Shown one piece after another: positions 10,520 to 22,242 of a stretch of 64,000 bases of DNA. A program made the translations under genes and the position numbers. Source of the DNA: Cryptomeria japonica (taxonomy: Eukaryota; Streptophyta; Pinopsida; Cupressales; Cupressaceae); contig NC_081415.1 of assembly GCF_030272615.1 (NCBI RefSeq), positions 230,997,303 through 231,061,302 on the forward strand, in the 5' to 3' direction. The notes under the pieces are model-generated. The model saw only the letters and a list, made by a program, of their open reading frames with translations, ran no database searches and was not told where the DNA came from. Numbering within the stretch: the stretch's first letter is position 1; the number at the start of each line of letters is the position of its first letter.

Positions 10520-11466
10520 TGTTGGGGTCCAAGAACACTAAGAGGGGGGGGTGAATCAGTGTTTTGTCGATAAGATATGATTTTACCCTTTTATAACATA
10601 CACATATAAACTGGTAAATGAAGAAACATATAACTTGAAGCAAATAAACCATGCACATAAATGAACACCATAACACATAGAATTTATAAGTGGAAAACCT
10701 CAAAGAGGAAAAACCTCAGTGGGATTTGTGACCCACAATATCATTTCACTGGCCATATGAAAGGATATTACATAAAATGGGGGCCTGCACATGCAAAGGG
10801 GCACACTGCCTAGAGCACACTATTCATCACAAAAAGAGTCTCACTGACTACAAGCTTCTACTGAAATAAAACAGTAATAATGAACTCACAAAATGCATCT
10901 GATATGCCAAAAAGAGTTCTAGTTATAGTTATGCTCTGTACCGGTTCATAAACCCTGGACACTTCTACCGGTATCTCTTCTCCTCCAAGAATGCTTTCCA
11001 AAATATCTACAGATCATTGCATGATATAACATTCATATAAAAATGATCTACATACATATTCTTCGCATCATGCAGTTCTATTATTAATCTCTTATATCAC
11101 TACTTACAAAATGACCTAGCAGACTGACCTATATACCCTTACAAACAATAAGCCTTATGTCAGCTTGCAATGTATTACAAAAGATATACAAAGTCGGCTT
11201 TATACAATAATTACAAAATGATTTTACAAATAAAACTTCCTTCGGGTCTAAGGCTGATGTCAGCTTCACTGAAGTGCGGGATGTCGATGCCAGTGTCGGT
11301 GCCAGTATAACCTTGGATTCTCCAATGCTGGTATCTATCGGTGAATGCATCCTAGTACCGGTGTATGTTGATGTAAGCTTCCTTATGAATCTTGTTGCCA
11401 AGTAACCATATTGCCATTTTGCCATCAATGACAACATATGATTCCAATGAGTGTCAATTGCCAACA
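10520..11466 (-). mobile_element. 5' LTR of the non-autonomous copia element (947 bp)
   Basis: On the plus strand it runs from TGTTGGGGTCC to GCCAACA; read on the minus strand it starts TGTTGGCAATTG and ends CCCCAACA. It carries the G-run and the box GGGATTTGTGACCCACAATA (10,721-10,740). The partner copy is 4,649-5,586. Confidence 0.92.
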
Positions 11467-11839
11467 CATATTGCATTATTATGCTCCTTTGAGTCATTTT
11501 GATTATAGATGGAAGTACAACACTAAATTATCTCCTTCCTTTGTATAGTTGCATGCCCTTTATCATAGCTTATAAGCCTACTATTTTGGTCCCTTGCCCA
11601 TAGTTTAAATTCTATAACATTATGGACTAAATGTCTTACTAATCTTTGTGCAATATTCATTCTTTTGGAAATTATATTTGGTTTCATACTCTTAACCTAT
11701 TACTTAATATACTTACATAGGTGTAGCTAGGAATTAAGGGGTACATTACCATTTTAGTGCTCATGTTGAGGGTGAAATTCCTATTTACTAATTTCATCTC
11801 CAACCCATGTGCTTATATTTCATTCTTAAAGTCATTGTT
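11467..11839. other. no gene recognised
   Basis: AT-rich single-copy-looking sequence between the copia element and the LINE. I see no coding frame, hairpin or repeat. It is the pre-insertion flank of the LINE at its left. Confidence 0.6.
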
Positions 11840-14318
11840 AAATTCTCACACTATTTTTTTTTTTGGCGAGAGTGGCAAGCCACATATATATATATATAAT
11901 AAGAAAACTGATTCAAGAGCTCAATAGGGAAAGAAATAGGAAGAAAACCCTATATCCTTGCTCGGATACAATGGAGAAAGAAAAAATGAAGCTATAAGGA
12001 GCCCATGCAAACCTCATAAAGGCCACAGATGAGAATAGTGGAACAGGATAAACTAAGATAAATCTGAGAATTGGCCCCGACAACTGGTTATCAATGATCT
12101 TGATAAAGTTTTATGGGGATACCTATGCATTGCAGACCCACCATCACCAGTGACCAGAGAGTATATTTGAATATTTGTAAAGCGCAGAGAGAGGAACACA
12201 ACCGGTTGAATTATTCTAGAACTATAATACCAGTACAGAATTATCACTACTACCGGTGAAGATGTGAAACCGGAACACTGACGAAATCAGTTAGCCGATG
12301 GGAGTATCGAACCTAGAGGAAAAAGTCAAGAAAAACCGGTTATATTATCGGAGCTTTAAATATCGGAATGTTGATGAAACCGAATATGTTATACTGGGAA
12401 GAACTAGTATGCAAACTAATTTATCAATTTACGAGAGTACTCACAAAACCGATTATACAGAGTTGAAATACAAAATGACTCCCATACCGGTACTTCAATG
12501 ACTTAATGGGTTGAATTGGAAGGCCCCAATCCAGAAAAGATCTTCAAAATTACATCTCCATATGTTGTAAACACTAAGAGAACATAACCAACAATGACGA
12601 GTCGGTCCCTGAACCTAGGGTGAGAGTCAAGGATTACTTCTCCAATCCTTGTAATCTCGAAAAAAATCCATCACCGATATTGAGTGCAGCGAAGGCCGAT
12701 ATTGGATCTTCAATCAGTGAACCGTGGATTTCATTGATTTGATCAAAGGAGAGCCGAGGAGGAGGAGAAATATTGTTCATCTGCATAGAAATCTCATCAC
12801 CCACTGGCATTACCAGAGAAATAACAGATGACTCTATTTGTCCATGATCATGACCTAAAATTGCTAAGATGGCATGCATTTTAGAGAAAATTCTACTTTT
12901 TAATTTTGGGTTTAAGCTTCTCCTAGCATTGCAGGCAACAATTTGGTAGGGTCTCACATTTTGCAGGGAAAGAGACTATTTTATGCTATCAAATATTGTA
13001 GGATATTCCTCATGTGTGAGCAAAAGCTTCTTGGAGAAAAGTCCACCCACTCTTTCCTAACCATCCCACAAATCATACTGACGAATGGCATCCAAGAGTT
13101 GATTATCATTCAAGTGATCTACCCGAATCATTTTATGAACTATATTTTTCAAGGGAACCCAAGACTGCAACAAATCCACTATATTGGAGAGAAATATAGA
13201 ACACAATTGTGAAGGAAAGAGAAACCTTTTCTCCTGCGGATAAAGTATTTCTTCCCCAATAATCTGCTTGATGCTTCATATGTAGTGATGGTAGGAGGTG
13301 TTGAAAACAATACCCAACTGATCTTCAGTAATATGGTCCTCAAATGGCATTTCCCAATCAGCAATTAACACAAGCACTCTATAATTTCTCGAGGAGTAGT
13401 CCATAATGCAATAAAACATGGCAGACTACAAAAGCAAGCGTATGCCACTTATGAGTGAAACCCAGTAAAAGCATTGTTTGTCTTGAAATTATCATACTCT
13501 GCCAAAATCATTTCATACCTTCATTTGTTGTGAAATAAATAGCAGAAAAGGGCAATATGCTTAATACTGAGATTATTAATTATTCTGCAGGGTGACAGAT
13601 GATGCCACATGTGTGAAATTAAACATGGAAATGATTTAGATCTCACAAAATTCATAGGGAAACCGCCATCGTACTTCCAACATGAAAGTGCATAGAAAAA
13701 ATCGATTATGCCATACTTATAGTGCACTTGCTGCAAGTATGGAAAACTTCATTAAATGCTCGCTCAACAAAGCTAGAGTAAAACCATTCAAGTGAGAGGT
13801 TGATGGTAGGGTGAGTGTGTCAACTATTTAAATATTTTTCCTTTCCTCATTGATAATGCTTGCAAGTTGAGGAAATTTTTCTAACTTGAAATTTGGAGAT
13901 GCAGAATCCACTACCAGCTTATCACAACCCAAATTTGCTAGAACATGTGCCACTCTATTACCTTCTCTGAATATGTGAGAAATGCAGCATTCCTCAAATG
14001 AGTCTATTAATGACCATGCTTTCTTTAAAATGTAGGAAATTTTCCAGTTAAATGAACATCTGGAAATGCAAGCTTTCACTATTATAGAGGAATCTCCTTC
14101 AACATGCAACCTGTGAAATCTTTTTTTTTTTGCCAATGTCAGTCCATATAGTAAATAAAGAGATTCTGCTACATAATTAGTTCCAAAAGGAATGGAAGAG
14201 GACTTAGCTTCCAAAAGAAAGCCTAAATGATCTCTAATACAAATCCCAATTCCCGAATCACCAGGATTTCCCCTAGATGAACCATCAAAATTTAATTTGA
14301 CAAAATTCTCACACTATT
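11840..14318 (-). mobile_element. 5'-truncated L1-type LINE with 16-bp target duplication
   Basis: AAATTCTCACACTATT occurs at 11,840-11,855 and again at 14,303-14,318. Just inside the left copy is a run of T (minus-strand poly(A) tail); just inside the right copy is the RNase H domain of the element, cut off at its 5' edge. This is the signature of target-primed reverse transcription with 5' truncation. The 3' part beyond the RNase H is long (about 1.9 kb) and mostly non-coding; 12,190-12,490 is rich in ACCGGT-like hexamers, as are the copia LTRs, so a copia-derived piece may lie inside it. Minus-strand frames at 12,634-12,957 and 13,521-13,736 have no recognised domain. Confidence 0.88.
13828..14302 (-). 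pseudogene. LINE RNase H (RVT_3-like) domain, 5'-truncated
   Basis: The frame enters at the right target duplication and shows KLNFDGSSRGNPGDSGIG (first catalytic Asp), NYVAESLYLLYGL (Glu), LHVEGDSSIIVKA (Asp) and HIFREGNRVAHVLANLG, where the usual last Asp is His. About 155 residues, close to a complete plant LINE-type RNase H. In the intact element it would remove RNA from the cDNA hybrid. It ends at 13,828 with TAA. The upstream reverse transcriptase is absent through truncation. Confidence 0.88.
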
Positions 14319-15429
14319 ATATGCTTACAATGTTATATTACTTGGTGTTTACACAATGACATGATTGGATGCTTACGCATTAAATTAATGATTATATATA
14401 ATTATATGCTTGTATTAATTTATTTTTTATGTGTTTATTTTTGTTTTTCAAAAAATTCATTGTATGTTATGGATACAACCAATTGGTAGTAGGAGGTTGT
14501 GGAATGCATATCCTATCATTAATGTTCCTAAGTTTAGATATGCAAATAATAACTTATAATTGTATAGACTCATATTATGGATAAAGGACATGCACGAAAG
14601 ACAAACACATTTTATGACATCTTCACAAATTCATTACTTTAATCGACCCCATGATGATTTTCTTTGAGTGTAAATACTTTTATACAACTACACACATGGA
14701 TCCTATCATAGTGTAAATATTTTCGTATAACCCCATGATGATTTTATTGAAAAGGAAACTCTTCTCATGAGATATGATCACCTTTGAAATATGGGGAAGA
14801 ATAGGCTCTATAGGTGGAGTTAGAGGTTCCTAAGGTGCACACAATCTGGTTTGCATAATAGGTTCATTACCCTTTCTACCTTTGAGGTTGTTGGAGGAAT
14901 AGGAGGTATAATTGGAGAATGAGAAATATATGGTGCATGAGAGGATTCAATTGTTATAAGTTACTTCCCCTTTCCTACTAATGAAATAGGTCCAGGTACA
15001 ACAAGAACTAATAGGGAATGAAAAACCTAGGGGGGATATTTAGACAACATTGATGTTTTTCCTCTTTCTATTACAAGAACAATATAAGTAACAAAAGACA
15101 TTACTTGTGGCTATGAAACATTTGGAGGAATGAAAGGTCTACCTAATTGAGCATGTTCATTCTTAGCCCCTAAAGAGGAAGTTATAAGGATGGAAAAATG
15201 TTATTTTGATTGAGTAGATAAAAGAGAAACAACCATGTGAAAGGATGAAAGGGGAAGTGTAAAAGAGGATGTTGAATAGTCCACTTTGAATTTACAGTAT
15301 TTTTTGAATAATAAATATCAAGGATGTAAAGCTCCTAGAGTAGTAGGCCAAAAGTGATCCAAAGAAAATCCCTGATGAGACCCAAGTGTTTTATATCTAG
15401 AATGTTGGATAGTGTCCACAGTACCATCA
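14319..15429. other. no gene recognised; probable old LTR-element sequence
   Basis: AT-rich, with many stops in all frames. It probably belongs to the decayed element whose retropepsin relic follows, but I can support no domain here. Confidence 0.4.
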
Positions 15430-15640
15430 TAATAAAAACTTTAAATATTTTTGCATAATGCAAGTGACTACATTCATGGAAGCTAGCGATGGAATACCCA
15501 ACTTCACTCTAAATAGATCAAATCTAGGGATGACAAAAAAATGTGGTTTCTATCAACTTGGGTCCAACTTGGACCATCAACATAATGGAACCCATAGTAG
15601 GAAAAGGGATACCATCATATATATATGAATGATCATAGGA
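15430..15640 (-). pseudogene. decayed retropepsin-like domain
   Basis: On the minus strand a single short frame reads YDGIPFPTMGS, then VQVGPKLIETTFFVIPRFDL, then KLGIPSLASM. The Ile/Val-Pro and LGIPxL blocks resemble the C-terminal half of plant Ty3/gypsy aspartic proteases (LGxPWL motif). Frames before and after are broken by stops and indels. Orientation agrees with the LTR-like piece at 18,490-18,720, so both may come from one minus-strand gypsy copy. Confidence 0.5.
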
Positions 15641-18489
15641 GAAATGCCATATTTATCCTTATGGAAACAAAATTAATTTCCTTTGTTATGGCATTTATTT
15701 TTCTTGTAGGATCAATAAGAATACCATTAATGGTTTCCTCATTAGAATGAGTAGGAAAAGGTACAAAAATCTATATTGTGTATCATAGGATAGGCCACTA
15801 GATGAGAAATACATGATAGGAATATTGATGTCATATGCCTGAATTGGGTTGCATAAATCAGTCATAATTACCAATAATTTTAAATTTTCTTTAGAAGAAG
15901 TGGAAGCTAAAGTATTAGTTGTTATGAATTTTATAGAAAGTTATGGAAAGGGAGTTGCATATATCTGCAGTTGGTTATTTATCTTGGTGAACAAATTGGC
16001 AGTGCTTTGTTTTTTATCATTGATATTGATGTTATCTACATTGATGTGGTTTTTCTTACACCAAATGGAAAAGATGGATACATCACTTAGTATCATGTCT
16101 AGGAACACTTAGTATCATGTCTAGGAACACAATTTGCATCATACTAAGATGGCTAAGTTTGATTAGTTGGAAGTGGTTTGATTTTAAGAAGTGTAATTAG
16201 TTTATCTTTTAACAACTTTTGCATAATATTGTATAAAGTCATACAATTTTGTAAACAAAATATGCTTCTAAGGTGCTACATCTAAGGCCTCAAAATCTTT
16301 TGATACAATGATTACACTTATTTATTGATTAAAAGGTTTTTCATAGTTTCTAGAAGAATACACATAGCCATGGTTATCAAAGTGAGTTAATATGTATGAT
16401 CCATCATATTGAATAAAAATCTATTGATAATCTTGGAAGATGATGTAGAGATGAGAAAAATTATTATACTTCATTGACAAAATTGTATCCCTAAGCATTG
16501 GCTAATTTTTTTTAATGAATGCTCATTATACAAGAAAATTTTGGAGCACATAGGGAACTTTTTAAAAAGAGTTTGATATCTAAAAATTAAAGCAATCTCT
16601 CAAGAGGTCCTTGATTACAATAAACGAGGTTAGTAAAGGTGCCCTATGGTCAAATGTTTTCTTACAAGTGTTGGAGAAATCAATTGATCAATGGTTCAAA
16701 TATATAGATTGATTTTTCAAGTAGCATTGAGAAAAACTAATCGAAAATGGTATCTTTTAATGATTGTGATAATATTTCACTAACAAGGCATCCTAAAATT
16801 AGAGTAATTACATAATATTGTGAAAGAAAACACATGAATTCAACTTCAAGATTCACCTTAAGTTGTTATATTTCTTGAATTGAGGTACTTCAAAGCCTTG
16901 CGGGAGAGGTGTGTAGAGAATATGTAGTACTAATGGACTACATTTGTAATGTGTTGGATTAATGGTTGCAAATACATTTTGGATAGAGTAGCAACCTGAG
17001 TTTATAATTTTCCAACATTTTATGAAAGTGTATTTAGCATAAGATATGCAATGTGCATTTAAATAGTAGAATTTTGGATAGTAGAAGTTTGTGTGGATAT
17101 AAACGTTGTTGTAAAGAAGGGTTGGGAGGTAAAGAGAGACTGAGAAGTAAAAAGGGAATGAGAATCACCAAAATTTCCTCCAGATAAAATAGAAGAAAGA
17201 CTATAAGAACAACAAGTAAATAAATTACTAGAAGGCACAACTACGACGACCATATGGATAGTAGGTACTAGAATTGACATATATATCTACATGCTAGTAA
17301 CATTATATTGTGAATCTTGTGGGTTTCTCAACATTGAATTATAGGAGAGTGCATTATTGTGTACAATGTGTGTCAAGCTTCAAAGAAACTCAAGTATCTT
17401 GTCATCAAATATTAATGTATTATAGATGTTATCCACAATAAGTGCACCTTGATTAAAATTATCATCAACTATGGAATTTTGAAAATTATGTAAATTCAAA
17501 TCCAAATTTTGATTTTTCTCAAAAGAAACTTTTAGGGTGGCATCATGATCACTACCACCAATCGAAGAGATAGATGATGCAATTAGTGAAGTGGGATTAG
17601 TAGAAAAAAAATAATGAGGGGGGGAATTAGGAAAATGAGGAGGCATGCCAATTATAAATTGTTCACTTTTAAATCTTGGTCTAGTTTGGGTAGGTGATTT
17701 GAAAGGTCTTTGATTGTTGCATGATGTAGTTTTGAATACTTCTCCTTACTATGCATGCTACCTAAAGAAAGATATTAGGTTGTAAATATCATAAGAGACT
17801 TTACAACACTAAATATAACTACATTGGATAGAAAATAAATAAGATCTTCTTGGAAATGTTTATAGTTTATTGCAAAAAACAAAGTTCAATATTCAAAACA
17901 TCAGATCTACCAAAATGCAGCGTAGAAAATTGATTCTAGCAAAGGAAAGAAATTTCCTTTAGGACCAAGAATCTATACTAACATTAAGATGAATAAGATA
18001 TTATATTAATAATATGATCAAATCTATTTACAAATATTATAACTACAAATAAAATTAAATATTACAACCTCAATACAAATGCCCACTTATAAGAGATAGT
18101 GCAATTATTTCTCTAAACCAGTAATTATAACTTGACATCAATAGAAATGAAAAGTACAAATGTTGGAGATGATTCTATGAATTTTTTAGAGCCTTGTCCA
18201 TGGACACCGAAGCATAGCACAAAAATATTATGGCACATTGTTATATTATACAAATGAAAACTGAAAATTCTAGAATACAATAGAATATATATCTACAGAG
18301 GAAACAACAATACCATAGGAACATTGTATATAGAAAATATACAATGATAGAAACATGGAGAAATATATTGAAATAGCCTAAACTATGATAATTAGATGAA
18401 ATACAAAAAGAGAGTAATCATAGCCCAGATTTCTTACTCTTTCAATCCTAAATAACATACACATAGAAAAAGAAAGGAAAATGTTGAGT
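15641..18489. other. decayed retroelement interior, no intact frame
   Basis: AT-rich sequence with no intact frame. A minus-strand open stretch at 17,380-17,646 (88 codons, rich in Asn, Ser and Phe) could be a gag relic, but there is no motif to prove it. A 22-bp duplication lies at 16,084-16,127. I see nothing else. Confidence 0.4.
16084..16127 (+). repeat. 22-bp perfect tandem duplication
   Basis: CACTTAGTATCATGTCTAGGA plus one A is repeated twice head to tail (16,084-16,105 and 16,106-16,127) without a mismatch, inside otherwise decayed sequence. It is therefore probably a recent local slippage or repair event. Confidence 0.9.
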
Positions 18490-18720
18490 TGCTTGTTTAG
18501 GGGCTTGCCTTAGTCAAACCCAAGTTTTGGTGTTTCCACTTCCATAGATAACCAAGATTGATTTAAAGTGGGATGTAAGACCAATGATAAATACAACATA
18601 TCAAAAACACTAGGATAAGACCAAGCAGATCTAATTGTTAGCATGAGAAAACTATACACTGTGAGAAGAGAGATTAAAATAGAATAGGATCACTTCAATA
18701 ATAGAAAAGACCTCCAAAGT
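18490..18720 (-). mobile_element. diverged gypsy LTR fragment
   Basis: The stretch around 18,505-18,555 (TTGCCTTAGTCAAACCC, then GTTTCCACTTCCAT, then AACCAAG) matches the middle of the gypsy LTRs at about 1,385-1,435 and 58,107-58,155, with substitutions and small gaps. I read it as an old copy of the same LTR lineage. Ends cannot be placed. Confidence 0.5.
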
Positions 18721-19989
18721 GGATTTTGAAGCTACAACAATCTTCTCTTAGGTGATCTCACCATGAACAAGTGACATGAAAGGAGCCAAGGGAGTTTTAT
18801 TTTCTTCACAACCTAAAAGCTTCAAGAAAGTTGTAGATAGCCAAGACAAGAGTGAATGTTTGTGTGTGAGAGAGATTGAATGAAAAAAAAAAATTGTAAA
18901 TAAAAAGTCATGGATTGTTTGCCAAAATGTGACTGTCACCCAAGGGTATTACATTTAAAATATTATCGGGAATATAACATTCCAATGACTACTTGAATCA
19001 TGAATTTCTATGAGATATTAATGCATCATGCAAACATCTATTCATGGCACTGCCATCTAAGGAAAATTTCCAAAAACGTAGGATCATAAGGAATTTGTTA
19101 GCTATGAGGCATTTTGGTTTCGACATTTTATATTTAATTTTTTTTTATATTATGAGCTAAAGGGGAGGATATTGTGTAGTGCTAAATCATAGGGGTATAC
19201 AGTTTCCTACACTATAGTAAATTATATGGTCAAGAAGAGGATTAATGACCTATAAACACTTTCATAAGTTGAATAGGATGTAGTGAAAAAATGGATTATG
19301 GAAAGGGAGAAAAAAAACTTCAGGTATGGTAAAGGAGAAAAGAATTTCACAATATTTCCTTTAGATAAATAACCAAATGAGCTATAAAATAAATCTTGTA
19401 GTCACCTAGAAGATAACAAAAATCATGTGATCTCTAATGGAATGCTAAAAATAAAAAAGAAAATGAAGTTAAGGCGCCTACAAAAATCTATGACCATAAA
19501 ATGTTATGAGGATCAAAAGGGGAGAGCTTGCAACCATCTAGGGAATGTGTAGGATCTTCATAGAGGTTCACCATGAAAGATAATGTGTAAAAGGGTACCA
19601 AAAATATATAGATCTCCATGTGAACCAAAGAGGAGAGTGCCTATTCATTAAAAGATATGAAAAATCCTAAGAAGGGTTTACTAGAGAAAACACCCAAGTT
19701 TGTAGTAGTTCACCACTACAAAGACACATTTACAAATAAAAATAAAAGAGTGAATGGCTATTAAAGGACCATGCAAGGAATCTAAAGAAATTTAGAAAGA
19801 AAACTGGGGGCCTAATAGCATGTGAAATATGGAAACTAAATCCATAGGAGTGAAAATATTCCTCTACCAAAGAAAGAATATGTCCATGAAGGGTAGAAAT
19901 GACATAAATTCATAACAAAGGTGTTGAAAATAATACCAATCCAAAGAGAGATAGAAAGAAGTTTTTAGGATCTAAAGTTTTATGGATGA
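18721..19989. other. no gene recognised
   Basis: A-rich non-coding sequence without a frame of useful length. It may continue the older LTR element. Confidence 0.5.
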
Positions 19990-20135
19990 CATGATTGGAT
20001 AGGCGTGGCCCTTTCCAAGTTGCCTTTTGGTTGGTGTTTTCTTGTTTTTCTCTCCTTTCAAGGTTTGATTACCCTCAGTTTTGTACTAGTTCTCTAATTT
20101 AATAAATTTTTGCCCCTTTGTTTCAAAAAAGAAAG
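19990..20135 (+). mobile_element. 3' end of a plus-strand LINE (fragment)
   Basis: A T-rich run of short TTTTCTTG-like words ends in TTTAATAAATTTTTGCCCC, TTTGTTTC and an A-run. This is the usual 3' tail of plant L1 elements (a polyadenylation signal close to GCCCC and poly(A)). No coding part is attached, and I could not define a target duplication. Confidence 0.5.
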
Positions 20136-20598
20136 AGGTTTTTTATGAAATAAAACTACATGTAGATGAATAATGCAGGGTATGGCTTAAAAATGAAGTC
20201 CCAAAAATATACATATGTCCTTTAACATATAAAAAATCAACCTATACAAATAGGGTAAGAATATTACAAATTGAAGGTATGAGAATGTCATAATGACTTG
20301 TAAAATATGTAAGGTAATCTAAGACCTAAATCTAGCACTTCAAAAAAGTTTCGTTTAGAAACTTAGTACATGGAGTTGGTTCATAGTAGAGACATTGAAT
20401 GGAGAGATAAGTATACTCATTACTACATATAAGAGATATATGTTGTGATGCTTTGGTTGCAATGAAAAAATTAAACATGTTAGAAGAAATTTCATTGTGC
20501 TTGAAAACCAAAGGAAGATCCACAAAGGAAGAATCTACCAAACTAAGAGGATCCTATAAGGAAAATGATGCCTCAAGCTTGCAATAGAAAAAGGGTGG

Positions 20599-21215
20599 TG
20601 TTGATATGCCAGTGTGGGAGGGTATAGGAGGGTGATACCTCCTTGCGGTATCTAGGAGTCTCATCCCCTAAGTGGGGGATTTGAGGGTCGCACACCCCGA
20701 TGGGGGTTTGGGGGCAATGCCCTTGAAAGCCACATTTTATGTATAATTTATCATTGTAAATATTGACTGTTTATCATTAGGTTATAGATCTAACCATACA
20801 GACTGTGTTGGCATTTTTTACTCTAGAAGGAAATCTTATTTTATGAGCTCAAAAAATTGTACTACAACTAGGTATTGTGATGTATTCTAATATCCTAATA
20901 GATGTTGAGTTGCCTCCAAATCTCCGGTTGGTGATACTCCCGTGAGAAGCTCTATCTACAAGTATATTGTAAATCTTGTTGAATTCTGAATAATATATTG
21001 GACAACTTTTAGAGTGTGGGGTTTTTCTCCCAAAAGGGTTTTCCCCATGTAAATCATTGTGTTGTGTTTTACATGTTATTTATGTTTATTTTTATTAATT
21101 TTTTGTAGTTGTTGTAAAGATGTGAATTTTTTTCATTTTACTCTCCTCTCAAAAATAGTGTAGAAGTTGTTATGCTTCCTTACTACTATTTTTTTTTTAA
21201 ATTCTTGCCATTTCA
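20599..21215 (+). mobile_element. copia-type LTR, old
   Basis: Starts TGTTGATATG and contains the copia LTR box near 21,018-21,056 (GTGGGGTTTTTCTCC followed by GGGTTTTCCCCATG), which corresponds to the 4,265-4,320 box of the first copia LTR. The putative end CA at 21,215 is followed by TTGGTATTATG, close to but not the same as the tRNA-iMet primer binding site. If that is right, this is a 5' LTR whose interior has been lost. Short purine runs before 20,599 are probably chance. Confidence 0.55.
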
Positions 21216-22242
21216 TTGGTATTATGTAAAAACTTTAATATAATGAATAGAAAATTGGTGAAGTTGAAGGTTCTTAATGAGCTTACTAGGGATCAAGTCT
21301 TGCTGAATGGAAGACTCCTCCAACATCATAAGGGATGAGGCCGAGATTGTGACATCATAAAAGATGAGGCCAAGATTGTACCCTAAAGAATTTGACGGAA
21401 TAGATACCCCTCAGTCCTTGACTTTAGCTAAAGATGAATAATCTTCCATCAAAAATAAAAAATAAAAATTTCAAAAAAAAAATCATACATGAATATAGCT
21501 GACTATTCTTTATAATTTCCTTTAAAGGGATTCCATAGATTCCATGATCGTTTTTAATAATTATTGCTGAGAAAGTATAGTTTAGAAATTGTAGAAAACT
21601 GGTGGTTTCATAAGCTACGACTTACAAAGCTTTTACCAAAATTTAATAAAAATTGCAAAGCATACAAGAGATCTTGCACTGCCGCCATGCAGAAATTAAA
21701 TTACCTAAACTACCCAAATTTGGAGGGAAACTTTCAGCCCCAGCCCCCAAGCAGTCCCAGTAACAGTATGAAAGAACACAGGCTCCAAGTTTACAGGAAG
21801 ATATTTCATTCAATGATTACCCCTTTTTTCAGCCATGGAACCTCTATCTGCACAGATTTAGAAGCAGAAGCCATTTCCATGGGACACTGTCCTTTCTACT
21901 ACTGCTGGTCATGATAATGTTGTGACCAATTAAGTAAAGAAGATTGAATTCAATTTTAGAAAGCAAAATTTGGGCACATTTGCCTAGAATCTTGATAAAA
22001 AATAGAACACATTCTCATAAATCTTGATCTGTTAAAACACTCTTTGAGCACATTGCAGTTTTTTCTCTGTAATAGTTAACATATGATGTATCCACAGACC
22101 TAATTTTAAATATACTTTGGCAAAATCTGTCTGTTTCTTTCTATTATTGACATACAAATATAAATTCATGTTCATTTCAATTATCACTGATCAATGACGA
22201 CCAGGAGATTTGTGTTTTAAGACCACTCAAGAACCACAACAA
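21216..22242. other. downstream flank and probable 3' UTR of the GIF gene
   Basis: No plus-strand gene is credible here. The minus strand directly below the GIF stop (22,243) is T-rich and free of repeats to about 21,560, and likely holds the 3' UTR and polyadenylation site. I cannot place the cleavage site. The part near 21,290-21,370 carries a short imperfect duplication (ACATCATAAGGGATGAGGCC and a close copy). Confidence 0.45.

Larger units (their letters stand above)
4649..11466 (-). mobile_element. non-autonomous copia-type LTR element carrying an unrelated ORF
   Basis: Two related LTRs (10,520-11,466 as 5', 4,649-5,586 as 3'), a tRNA-iMet primer binding site and a PPT define a complete minus-strand element of about 6.8 kb. 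From 5' to 3' the inside holds the C-terminal part of a gag (coiled coil, then CCHC knuckles), then about 3 kb of a broken reading frame that is not pol. No integrase, RT or RNase H motif is visible. No convincing target duplication is seen: CATAT follows the right end and CTAAC precedes the left. The outermost 15 or so bases at the left do not match the other LTR. It would have to be moved by proteins of a related copia element. Confidence 0.85.

Noticed and set aside
21564-21914. Plus-strand 116-codon frame
   Set aside because: It starts in AT-rich flank and runs antisense to the likely GIF 3' UTR; no domain or splice context.
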